9,092 nt of DNA from Friedmanniella sp. GTDB taxonomy: Bacteria; Actinomycetota; Actinomycetes; Propionibacteriales; Propionibacteriaceae. Made by a program: the position numbers and the translations under genes. Below the pieces are notes generated by a model. The model was given only the letters and a program-made list of their open reading frames with translations, did not search any database and was not told the origin of the DNA. Below are positions 1-5,702 of this stretch, piece after piece; position 1 is the stretch's first letter, and every line of letters begins with the position of its first letter. Location: positions 1 through 9,092 of the forward strand of contig JAOPXW010000141.1 in the NCBI GenBank assembly GCA_025964935.1. The letters run 5' to 3'.

Positions 1-60
1 AACCTGAACCCGGGCAAGATCATCACCGACCCGGTGCGGACCGGAGCGGCTGCGGTCTGA
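1..60 (+). CDS. C-terminal end of a probable FAD-linked oxidase (partial)
   Basis: Only the last 19 codons and the TGA stop are in the window, so this gene starts upstream. The visible peptide is NLNPGKIITDPVRTGAAAV. The LNPGKI signature is typical of the C-terminal end of FAD-linked oxidases of the GlcD/D-lactate dehydrogenase/VAO type, where a '(D/N)P.G.LNPGKI' segment closes the substrate-binding cap domain. That assignment rests on this one short motif, so the substrate is unknown. The gene is convergent with the LysR gene, with 16 bases between the two stop codons and a perfect hairpin over the LysR stop. In actinobacteria such oxidases are sometimes found near purine catabolism genes, but nothing here proves a link. 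Confidence 0.45.
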   Translation, partial: NLNPGKIITDPVRTGAAAV

Positions 61-74
61 GTCCGGGGGCGCGG

Positions 75-92
75 GGTCAGCGACCGCTGACC
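75..92. terminator. Bidirectional hairpin between the oxidase fragment and the LysR gene
   Basis: GGTCAGC (75-81) and GCTGACC (86-92) form a perfect 7-bp stem with a 4-base loop. The stem includes the stop codon of the minus-strand LysR gene (77-79) and lies 14 bases after the stop of the plus-strand oxidase gene. The position between two convergent genes suits a two-way terminator. There is no T-tract on either side, so this would be a non-canonical, GC-rich terminator of the kind often proposed in actinomycetes. It could also be a chance palindrome. Confidence 0.45.
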
Positions 93-994
93 GCGCGCGC
101 CTCAGCCTCGAGCTCGCCCAGGACGACCTGGACCGCCCACCGGGCCGCCCGGTCGGGTCGCAGCAGCGCCTCGACGAATCGGCCCGCGCGGAGGTCGCGC
201 AGCGGGACCAGGGCGAACGCGCCCGCCGAGCGTCCGACGCTGGAGTGCCGCGGCAGCAGGGCCACCCCGTGGCCGCCCGCGACCAGGTTCTCGATCAGCG
301 GCAGGTGGGTGGTCCGGCGGACGACCCGTACGGGCGCCCCCGCACGGGCGGCGATCGCGCTCAGCACCCGGTCGATGGGGAAGTCCGGCGGCGGCGCGAT
401 CCAGTCCTCCCCGATCACGTCGGCCGGGGTGACGTACGCCTGCCCGGCCAGGGGGTGGTCCAGCGGCAGGGCCACGTCCAGCGGCTCCCGCATCAGCGGC
501 ACCACCGTGAGGCCCCGGCTCCCCGCGGGCTGCACGTCGTCCGAGCGGTGCGCCACCACCAGGTCGTAGTCGGCCGTCAGCCCCGCGAACGCGTCCTGCG
601 AGACGTCCTCGTCGAAGGTCTGCAGCTGGACCGCGGGGTAGGCGCGCAGCCGTACGAGCAGACCGGGCAGCAGCAGCTCGGCGGCGGAGAAGAAGACGGC
701 CAGCCGTACGGTGCCGGCCACGTCACCCTGGTAGGCCTGCCAGGCCGCCTCGGCCTCGGCCAGCGCGGTCGCGACCTGAACCGCTCCGGCGGCCAGCGCC
801 CGACCGGCGTCGGTGAGCTCCACCCCGCGGCCCACCCGCTCGACCAGCGAGACCCCGACGTGGGCCTGCAGGGCCTTGAGCTGCTGGGACACCGCCGACG
901 GCGTACGCCCGGTCGCCTCCGCCACCGCCGTCACCGAGCCGCGGTCGGCCAGCTCCCGCAGCAGGGCCAGCTGGCCCACATCCAGACCCGTCAT
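77..994 (-). CDS. LysR-family transcriptional regulator
   Basis: A 305-residue protein, the normal LysR length. The N-terminal winged helix-turn-helix is clear: residues 4-62, with the recognition region SVTAVAEATGRTPSAVSQQLKAL at about 20-42, followed by the usual linker helix. The effector-binding domain (about 88-290) resembles a periplasmic-binding-protein fold, with GTVRLAVFFSAAELLLPGLL opening it and the late segment GGHGVALLPR typical of the family. The frame stays open upstream into the neighbouring exporter gene. I place the start at the ATG at 994 because it gives the standard LysR N-terminus and leaves a free intergenic space. No Shine-Dalgarno sequence precedes this ATG, but a TAGCAT box lies seven bases upstream, suggesting a leaderless transcript. 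The gene is divergent from the EamA-type exporter, the classic layout for a regulator of its neighbour and of itself. The effector is unknown; an amino-acid metabolite is a guess from the exporter. Confidence 0.93.
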   Translation of the reverse strand: MTGLDVGQLALLRELADRGSVTAVAEATGRTPSAVSQQLKALQAHVGVSLVERVGRGVELTDAGRALAAGAVQVATALAEAEAAWQAYQGDVAGTVRLAVFFSAAELLLPGLLVRLRAYPAVQLQTFDEDVSQDAFAGLTADYDLVVAHRSDDVQPAGSRGLTVVPLMREPLDVALPLDHPLAGQAYVTPADVIGEDWIAPPPDFPIDRVLSAIAARAGAPVRVVRRTTHLPLIENLVAGGHGVALLPRHSSVGRSAGAFALVPLRDLRAGRFVEALLRPDRAARWAVQVVLGELEAEARAVSGR

Positions 995-1067
995 TGAAGT
1001 GATGCTACACAGACGGTTCAGTTCAATCCGATTGTGCTTCATCCTGCTGGACGGAAGCATGGGACCC
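995..1067. promoter_or_regulatory. Divergent regulator/exporter intergenic region with tandem GTTCA repeat
   Basis: These 73 bases separate the LysR start from the exporter start and are visibly richer in A/T than the flanking genes. They must hold both promoters and, by family habit, the LysR binding site. Seen directly: GTTCA repeated in tandem at 1016-1025. A possible exporter promoter is TTGAAG (994-999), 17 bases, then TTCAGT (1017-1022), both weak matches. GGAAG (1053-1057) is the ribosome binding site for the exporter. I could not find a convincing T-N11-A dyad, so no operator is assigned. Confidence 0.45.
1002..1007 (-). promoter_or_regulatory. Probable -10 box of a leaderless promoter for the LysR gene
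   Basis: Read on the minus strand, TAGCAT fits the actinobacterial -10 pattern TAnnnT and ends seven bases before the ATG at 994. Transcription would then begin at or next to the A of the start codon. The absence of any purine-rich ribosome binding site supports this. TTGAAC (1021-1026, minus strand) is the best -35-like hexamer but is only 13 bases away, shorter than the usual 16-19. Confidence 0.4.
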
Positions 1068-1997
1068 GTGCCCCTTCGCGACCGCCTCCTGGCCCTGCTC
1101 GTCGCCGTCTGCTGGGGGGCCAACTTCCCGGCCACGGCCATCGCGCTGCAGCACTACCCCCCGCTGCTGCTGGCCTGCCTCCGCTTCACCATCATCGTCA
1201 TCCCGACCCTGCTCTTCATCCCGCGGCCGCAGGTCAAGTGGCGCTGGCTGCTGGGGGCCGGGGTGGGCATCTGCCTGCTGCAGTTCTCGTTCCTCTACGT
1301 CGGGATGGCCGCCGGGATGCCGTCCGGGCTGGCCTCACTCGTCCTGCAGGCCTCGGCCCCGTTCACCGTCCTGATCGCGGGGGTGTGGATGCACGAGCGG
1401 CTCTCCCCCCGCCAGCTCGGCGGGGTCGCCGTAGCTGTTCTCGGCCTCGCCGCCATCGCGGCCCACCGGGCGCAGGTGGCCGCGCTGCTGCCCGTCATCC
1501 TCACCCTGTGTGCCGCCCTGGGCTGGGGGTTCGGCAACGTCTGCAGCCGGCAGGCCCAGGCCCCGAACCCGCTGCACCTGACCCTGTGGATGTCGATCGT
1601 GCCCCCGGTCCCGATGTTGGTGCTGTCCCTGGTCGTCGAGGGCCCCGACCGGGTCCAGCAGGCGCTGTCCACCGCCCTGACCCGGGACGCCCTGCCCTCC
1701 AACCTGGGGCTGCTCTACATCGTCCTCGTGGCCACCCTGGTCGGCTACGGGCTCTGGAACTCCCTGCTGGCCCGGCACCCGTCGAGCGTGGTGGCGCCCT
1801 TCTCGATGCTGGTCCCGGTAGTCGGGGTGCTGACCTCCTGGCTGGCCTTCGGGGAGCTGATCGACCTCCCCGAGCTGGTGGCGGGGGCGGCCGTCGTCGC
1901 CGGGGTGCTGGTCGCCTCCCGGCCCGCCCCGGCCCCCCGCACCGCCCCGAGCAAGGAGCCGGTCCGGGCCTCCACCCCGGAAACGTGCCGCCAGTGA
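1068..1997 (+). CDS. eamA: EamA-type DMT-superfamily exporter (O-acetylserine/cysteine exporter-like)
   Basis: A 309-residue inner-membrane protein of ten predicted transmembrane helices, made of two EamA repeats (about 6-135 and 143-283) and a short Pro/Ala-rich tail. The start LRDRLLALLVAVCWGANF, PPLLLACLRF (31-40), GMPSGLASLVLQA (83-95), the hinge HERLSPRQLGG (109-119), VATLVGYGLWNSLLAR (221-236) and VAPFSMLVPVVGVL (242-255) follow E. coli EamA (YdeD) nearly segment by segment. That protein exports O-acetylserine and cysteine; the same substrates here are an inference. I chose the GTG at 1068 because GGAAG at 1053-1057 is ten bases upstream. The in-frame ATG at 1059 lies one base after that site, too close, and would add only three residues (MGP). 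Divergent from the LysR gene, which probably controls it. The gene ends inside a strong terminator hairpin. Confidence 0.9.
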   Translation: MPLRDRLLALLVAVCWGANFPATAIALQHYPPLLLACLRFTIIVIPTLLFIPRPQVKWRWLLGAGVGICLLQFSFLYVGMAAGMPSGLASLVLQASAPFTVLIAGVWMHERLSPRQLGGVAVAVLGLAAIAAHRAQVAALLPVILTLCAALGWGFGNVCSRQAQAPNPLHLTLWMSIVPPVPMLVLSLVVEGPDRVQQALSTALTRDALPSNLGLLYIVLVATLVGYGLWNSLLARHPSSVVAPFSMLVPVVGVLTSWLAFGELIDLPELVAGAAVVAGVLVASRPAPAPRTAPSKEPVRASTPETCRQ

Positions 1998-2045
1998 GCG
2001 ATATCGGCCCTTGAAGCCGGTTCACAGCTCACTGGAGGTCGTTTT
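1991..2045 (+). terminator. Compound hairpin terminator overlapping the exporter stop codon
   Basis: CCAGTGAGC (1991-1999) pairs perfectly over nine bases with GCTCACTGG (2027-2035). Inside it, ATCGGC (2003-2008) pairs with GCCGGT (2016-2021) with one G-U pair and a seven-base loop. The outer stem contains the TGA stop codon of the exporter (1995-1997). A short T-run (GTTTT, 2041-2045) follows six bases after the stem. This is the strongest terminator-like structure in the window, and it separates the exporter from the dehydrogenase operon. Confidence 0.65.
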
Positions 2046-2078
2046 CCGGGGTCGAGCCTTTACACCTCCGTCATCTGC

Positions 2079-2093
2079 CCTGGTTTGAATGAC
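2079..2093 (+). promoter_or_regulatory. Candidate promoter/control element of the dehydrogenase operon
   Basis: The space between the terminator and the FAD-subunit gene (2046-2121) must carry the operon promoter. CCTGGTT at 2079-2085 followed by ATGA at 2089-2092 matches, at the same internal spacing, CCTGGTT and ATGA upstream of the urate oxidase gene (6613-6619 and 6623-6626), where the ATGA is part of a TATGAT -10 box. The corresponding hexamer here is AATGAC. TTTACA (2059-2064) is -35-like but too far away (23 bases), and TTGAAT (2085-2090) is an alternative -10. Assignment is tentative. Confidence 0.3.
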
Positions 2094-2121
2094 ATCCTGG
2101 GGGACCGGGAGGAGGACGTCG

Positions 2122-2949
2122 TTGGACCTGCACACCGTCACCGACGTCCGCGCCGCCCGCACCCGCGCCGACCTGGCCGGGGTCGGCGGGTCCACCGCCG
2201 TGCTGGCCGGCGGGTCCTGGCTGTTCTCCGAGCCCCAGCACCACCTCGTACGCCTGGTCGACCTGGGCACCCTGGGCTGGCCCGAGGTCGAGCACCGCAC
2301 CGACGGGTCGCTGAGCCTGGCCGCGACCTGCACCCTGCGTACGGTCTCCGCCCTCTCGCAGCACCCGGCCGGCTGGCCGTGCGCTCCCCTGTTCCACCAG
2401 ACGTGCACGGCCCTGGTCGGCTCCTTCAAGGTCTGGAACGTGGCCACCGTCGGCGGCAACATCGCCACCTCGCTGCCGGCCGGCCCCATGACCAGCCTGG
2501 CCGCAGCCTTGGATGCCGACGCGGTCCTGTGGCACGCCGACGGCACCGACAGCCGGATCCCGGTGGCCGACCTGGTCACCGGGGACCGGACCAACCGGCT
2601 GGGTCCCGGTGACGTGCTCCGGTCGGTGGACTTCCCGGCGGACACGCTGAGCAGCCGGACGGCCTACCGCAAGATCGCCCTGTCCCCGCTGGGCCGGTCC
2701 GGCAGCCTGGTCATCGGCCGGCGGGGCGGCGACGGGTTCGTCCTGACCGTCACCGCCGCCACCACCCACCCGGTCCAGCTGCGCTACCCGGGTGTCCCCG
2801 AGGCCGCCGAGCTGGCCGCCGACGTCGACCGGATCGACGCCTGGTGGACCGACCCCAACGGGGCCGCGGACTGGCGGCACGCCGTCAGCCGGCTGCTGGC
2901 CGAGGAGATCCGGGTCGAGCTCGCCGCCCCCGTCCGGGGCACCCGGTGA
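2122..2949 (+). CDS. Xanthine dehydrogenase-family FAD-binding subunit (YgfM-like)
   Basis: A 275-residue FAD-binding subunit of a molybdenum hydroxylase. It would pass electrons from the Fe-S clusters of the partner to NAD+ or another acceptor. The two FAD contacts of the family are visible: VLAGGSWLFS (27-36) for the pyrophosphate loop, and TVGGNIATSLPAGPM (109-123), where most relatives have TVGGNLA...PAGD. The segment GSFKVWNVATVGGNI and the small size resemble E. coli YgfM (about 260 residues). The C-terminal CO-dehydrogenase flavoprotein domain is reduced, ending at about residue 275. I chose the TTG at 2122 because an excellent ribosome binding site, GGGAGGAGG (2107-2115), lies six bases before it; an ATG at 2089 would place that site inside the coding region. 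The stop overlaps the next gene (GTGA), indicating coupled translation and one complex. It is a subunit, so substrate identity depends on the partner. Confidence 0.9.
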   Translation: MDLHTVTDVRAARTRADLAGVGGSTAVLAGGSWLFSEPQHHLVRLVDLGTLGWPEVEHRTDGSLSLAATCTLRTVSALSQHPAGWPCAPLFHQTCTALVGSFKVWNVATVGGNIATSLPAGPMTSLAAALDADAVLWHADGTDSRIPVADLVTGDRTNRLGPGDVLRSVDFPADTLSSRTAYRKIALSPLGRSGSLVIGRRGGDGFVLTVTAATTHPVQLRYPGVPEAAELAADVDRIDAWWTDPNGAADWRHAVSRLLAEEIRVELAAPVRGTR

Positions 2950-5681
2950 CCTTCTCGGTCAACGACGAGCCCGTCGGCGGCGCACCGCGCCCGGGCCAGT
3001 GCCTGCGCACCTTTTTGCGCGAGAACGCCCACTTCGAGGTCAAGAAGGGCTGCGACGCGGGCGACTGCGGCGCGTGCACCGTGCTGGTCGACGACGTGCC
3101 CGTGCACTCCTGCCTCTATCCCGCGGCCCGCGCCGAGGGCCGCCGGGTCACCACCGTGGCCGGGCTCGGCGACCCCGAGCACCTGAGCCCGCTGCAAGAG
3201 AGCTTCGTCCGCGAGGCCGGCTTCCAGTGCGGCTTCTGCACCGCCGGCATGATCGTGACGGCCAGCACCCTCACGCCCGCCGACCACGACGACCTGCCCC
3301 GGCTGCTCAAGAACAACCTGTGCCGCTGCACCGGCTACCGCGCGATCACCGACGCCATCACCGGCGTCCGGTCCGAGTCCGCCGGCGGCTCGGGGGTGGG
3401 CGAGCCGGTCGGCGCCCCGGCCGGCCGGCGGGTGGTGAGCGGGCGGGAGCCGTACACCCTGGACCTGGTCGTGCCGGGGCTGCTGCACCTGGCCGTGCTG
3501 GGCAGCCCGTACGCGCACGCGGTGGTCGAGTCCCTCGACACCACCGCCGCCGCCGCGGTCCCCGGCGTGGTCTGCGTGCTGACCCCGGCCGACGCCCCCG
3601 CGGTGCCGTTCTCGACCGCGCGGCACGCCAGCCGACTGGACGACCCCGACGACACCCTCATCCTCGACACCGTTCTCCGGTTCCGCGGCCAGCGGGTCGC
3701 CGCGGTGGTCGCCGAAACCCTCGGGGCCGCCGAGGAGGCGTGCCGGCGGATCGTGGCCACCTACCGCGAGCTGCCCGCCAGCACCGACCCCGAGCGGGCC
3801 CGGGACCCCGACACCCCGAGCCTGCACGGCGAGAAGGACGCGGTCACGGCCCGGATCGCCAACCCGGCCCGCAACGTGGCCGCGGAGATGCACGGGGAGT
3901 ACGGCGACCTGGCCGCCGGGCTGGCCGAGGCCGACGAGGTGGTGACCGGCACCTGGACCACCCAGCGGGTCGCGCACGCCGCCCTGGAGACCCACGCCAC
4001 CATCGGCTGGACCGACGAGACCGGTCGGCTGGTGCTGCGGACCAGCACCCAGGTGCCCTTCCTGGTCCGGGACGAGATCGCCCGGCTCTTCGACCTGCCC
4101 GCCGACCGCGTACGGGTGCTCACCGCCCGGGTCGGCGGCGGCTTCGGTGGCAAGCAGGAGCTTCTGACCGAGGACCTGGTGGCGCTGGCCGTGCTCCGGA
4201 CGGGCCGGCCGGTGCAGTACGAGATGACCCGGAGCGACGAGTTCACCGTCGCCCCCTGCCGGCACCCGTTCCGGGTCTCGGTGACCCTGGGGGGCACCCG
4301 CGACGGCCGCATCACGGCGCTCGGACTGGACGTGCTGTCCGACACCGGCGCGTACGGCAACCACGCGGGCGGGGTGATGTTCCACAGCTGTTCGGAGTCG
4401 GTGGCGATCTACGACGTGCCCAACAAGCGGATCGACGCCGCGGCCGTCTACACCAACAACCTGCCCTCGGGCGCCTTCCGCGGCTACGGGCTGGGCCAGG
4501 TCATCTTCGCCCTGGAGAGCGCGGTCGACGAGCTGGCCGCCCGGCTCAACATCGACCCGGTCGAGCTCCGGCGGCGCAACGTCGTCCGGCCCGGGGACCC
4601 GCTGGTGGTCACCCACGTCGAGGGTGACGACCTGGTCTTCGGGTCCTACGGGCTCGACCAGTGCCTGGACCTGACCGAGCAGGCGCTGCGCCGCGGCAAC
4701 GGGGTCGCGGCCCCGGCGGGCCCGGCCTGGCGGGTGGGTGAGGGGGTCGGCATGGCCATGATCGCGACCGTCCCGCCCCGCGGGCACCCGGCCCACGCCC
4801 GACTGAGCGTCGACGCCAGGGGCCGCTTCACGCTGCACGTCGGGACGGCCGACTTCGGCAACGGCAGCACCACCGTCCACACCCAGATCGTGGCCTCGGT
4901 GCTGGGGGTGGATGCGGCCACGGTCGCCGTCGTCTCCTCCGACACCGACGCGGTCCGCCACGACACGGGCGCCTTCGGCTCCACCGGGACCGTGGTCGCG
5001 GGCCGGGCGGTGCTCGCCGCCGCCGAGGGTCTGCGGGCCCTGCTCCAGCAGCGGGCCGGGGCGAACGAGACGGGGGCGATCGAGACGGGGGCGAACGAGA
5101 CGGGGGCGAACGAGACGGGGGCGATCGAAGCGAGAGCGGGCGAAACGGGAGCGGGCCGGGCGGGGCCGACCCTGGACTTCGCCGCCCTGCTCGGCGAGGA
5201 CGACCGGCTGGAGGCCGAGGGAGTGGCCGACGGTGCGGTGCGCTCGCTGGCCTTCAACGTGCACGGGTTCCGGGTGGCGGTGAACACCGACACCGGGGAG
5301 ATCGCCATCCTGCAGTCGGTGCACGCCGCCGATGCCGGGGTCGTCCTCAACCCGGCCCAGTGCCGCGGCCAGGTCGAGGGCGGGGTGGCGCAGGCGCTGG
5401 GCACCGCGCTCTACGAGGAGCTGATCCTGGAGGACGGCCGGGTCACCACCACGGTGTTCCGGAGCTACCACATCCCGCAGCTGGCCGACGTGCCCGTCAC
5501 CGAGGTGCTGTTCGCCGAGACCGCCGACGACCTGGGCCCGTACGGGGCCAAGTCGATGAGCGAGTCCCCCTACAACCCGGTGGCCCCCGCCCTGGCCAAC
5601 GCGGTGGCCGCCGCGATCGGCGTCCGCCCGTATGAGCTGCCCCTGTCGCGGGACCGGATCTGGCGGCTGCTGCAGACCTAG
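2946..5681 (+). CDS. Fused [2Fe-2S]/molybdopterin xanthine dehydrogenase-family subunit (XdhD-like)
   Basis: A 911-residue catalytic subunit, probably oxidising xanthine and/or hypoxanthine to urate. Domains: plant-type [2Fe-2S] ferredoxin with C36, C41, C44, C56; helical [2Fe-2S] domain with C95, C98, C126, C128 (QCGFCT and CRCTGYR); a Gly/Pro-rich linker (about 141-160); the a/b hammerhead (about 163-265); and two molybdopterin-binding lobes (about 290-860). GGGFGGK (397-403), AFRGYG with R512 (cf. bovine R880) and the catalytic Glu E873 in KSMSESP (cf. bovine E1261) are intact, so the protein should be active. Gln404 sits where bovine XDH has E802, which helps position purines. An active purine role is inferred from the neighbouring uricase and guanine deaminase genes. 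The Fe-S/Mo fusion with a separate small FAD protein matches E. coli XdhD/YgfM. The GTG at 2946 overlaps the previous stop by four bases. An in-frame pentapeptide repeat occupies residues 705-739. Other purine or aldehyde substrates are possible. Confidence 0.92.
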   Translation: MTFSVNDEPVGGAPRPGQCLRTFLRENAHFEVKKGCDAGDCGACTVLVDDVPVHSCLYPAARAEGRRVTTVAGLGDPEHLSPLQESFVREAGFQCGFCTAGMIVTASTLTPADHDDLPRLLKNNLCRCTGYRAITDAITGVRSESAGGSGVGEPVGAPAGRRVVSGREPYTLDLVVPGLLHLAVLGSPYAHAVVESLDTTAAAAVPGVVCVLTPADAPAVPFSTARHASRLDDPDDTLILDTVLRFRGQRVAAVVAETLGAAEEACRRIVATYRELPASTDPERARDPDTPSLHGEKDAVTARIANPARNVAAEMHGEYGDLAAGLAEADEVVTGTWTTQRVAHAALETHATIGWTDETGRLVLRTSTQVPFLVRDEIARLFDLPADRVRVLTARVGGGFGGKQELLTEDLVALAVLRTGRPVQYEMTRSDEFTVAPCRHPFRVSVTLGGTRDGRITALGLDVLSDTGAYGNHAGGVMFHSCSESVAIYDVPNKRIDAAAVYTNNLPSGAFRGYGLGQVIFALESAVDELAARLNIDPVELRRRNVVRPGDPLVVTHVEGDDLVFGSYGLDQCLDLTEQALRRGNGVAAPAGPAWRVGEGVGMAMIATVPPRGHPAHARLSVDARGRFTLHVGTADFGNGSTTVHTQIVASVLGVDAATVAVVSSDTDAVRHDTGAFGSTGTVVAGRAVLAAAEGLRALLQQRAGANETGAIETGANETGANETGAIEARAGETGAGRAGPTLDFAALLGEDDRLEAEGVADGAVRSLAFNVHGFRVAVNTDTGEIAILQSVHAADAGVVLNPAQCRGQVEGGVAQALGTALYEELILEDGRVTTTVFRSYHIPQLADVPVTEVLFAETADDLGPYGAKSMSESPYNPVAPALANAVAAAIGVRPYELPLSRDRIWRLLQT
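5058..5162 (+). repeat. 15-bp tandem repeat within the dehydrogenase gene (GANET/GAIET)
   Basis: Seven consecutive 15-base units. The first five (5058-5132) are close copies of GGGGCGAACGAGACG or its variant with ATC in place of AAC. The last two (5133-5162) are diverged. Units are in frame and encode GANET, GAIET, GANET, GANET, GAIEA, RAGET, GAGRA (residues 705-739). The unit length is a multiple of three, so gain or loss of copies keeps the frame. It sits between the conserved helix GLRALLQQRA and the segment TLDFAALL, probably a surface loop between parts of the second molybdopterin lobe. Confidence 0.9.
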
Positions 5682-5686
5682 CTGTA

Positions 5687-5702
5687 CCCGGCCCGGCCGG
5701 GC
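5687..5702. terminator. Hairpin between convergent dehydrogenase and lipoprotein genes
   Basis: CCCGGC (5687-5692) pairs with GCCGGG (5696-5701) around a three-base loop. The overlapping 12-base palindrome GCCCGGCCGGGC (5691-5702) offers an alternative fold. It fills almost all of the 21 bases between the dehydrogenase stop (ends 5681) and the lipoprotein stop (starts 5703), so it could stop transcription from both sides. No T-tract follows. Short GC palindromes are common in such DNA, hence the modest confidence. Confidence 0.4.

Noticed and set aside
813..1067. N-terminal extension of the exporter frame upstream of 1068
   Set aside because: It would overlap the LysR gene on the other strand, has a low-complexity sequence unlike the EamA family, and lacks a ribosome binding site; the GTG at 1068 gives the standard family N-terminus.
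995..1141. N-terminal extension of the LysR frame to the ATG at 1141
   Set aside because: It would add 49 basic, non-conserved residues before a complete LysR helix-turn-helix and overlap the exporter gene.
3001..3020. Short T-run (CTTTTTG) within the first Fe-S domain as a frameshift site or terminator
   Set aside because: It is simply TTT-TTG (Phe-Leu, residues 23-24) in frame with intact downstream cysteines, with no adjacent stem or alternative frame of interest.
5058..5162. CRISPR array or mobile-element scar
   Set aside because: Units are contiguous 15-mers without spacers, in frame within a coding sequence, and no terminal inverted repeats or target-site duplications flank them.
2784..5471. 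An 895-codon open frame on the minus strand, antisense to the dehydrogenase genes
   Set aside because: The sense strand encodes proteins with complete cofactor motifs. Long antisense frames are expected in GC-rich DNA because stop codons are rare there; the translated product is rich in G, A, R and P with no recognisable domain.
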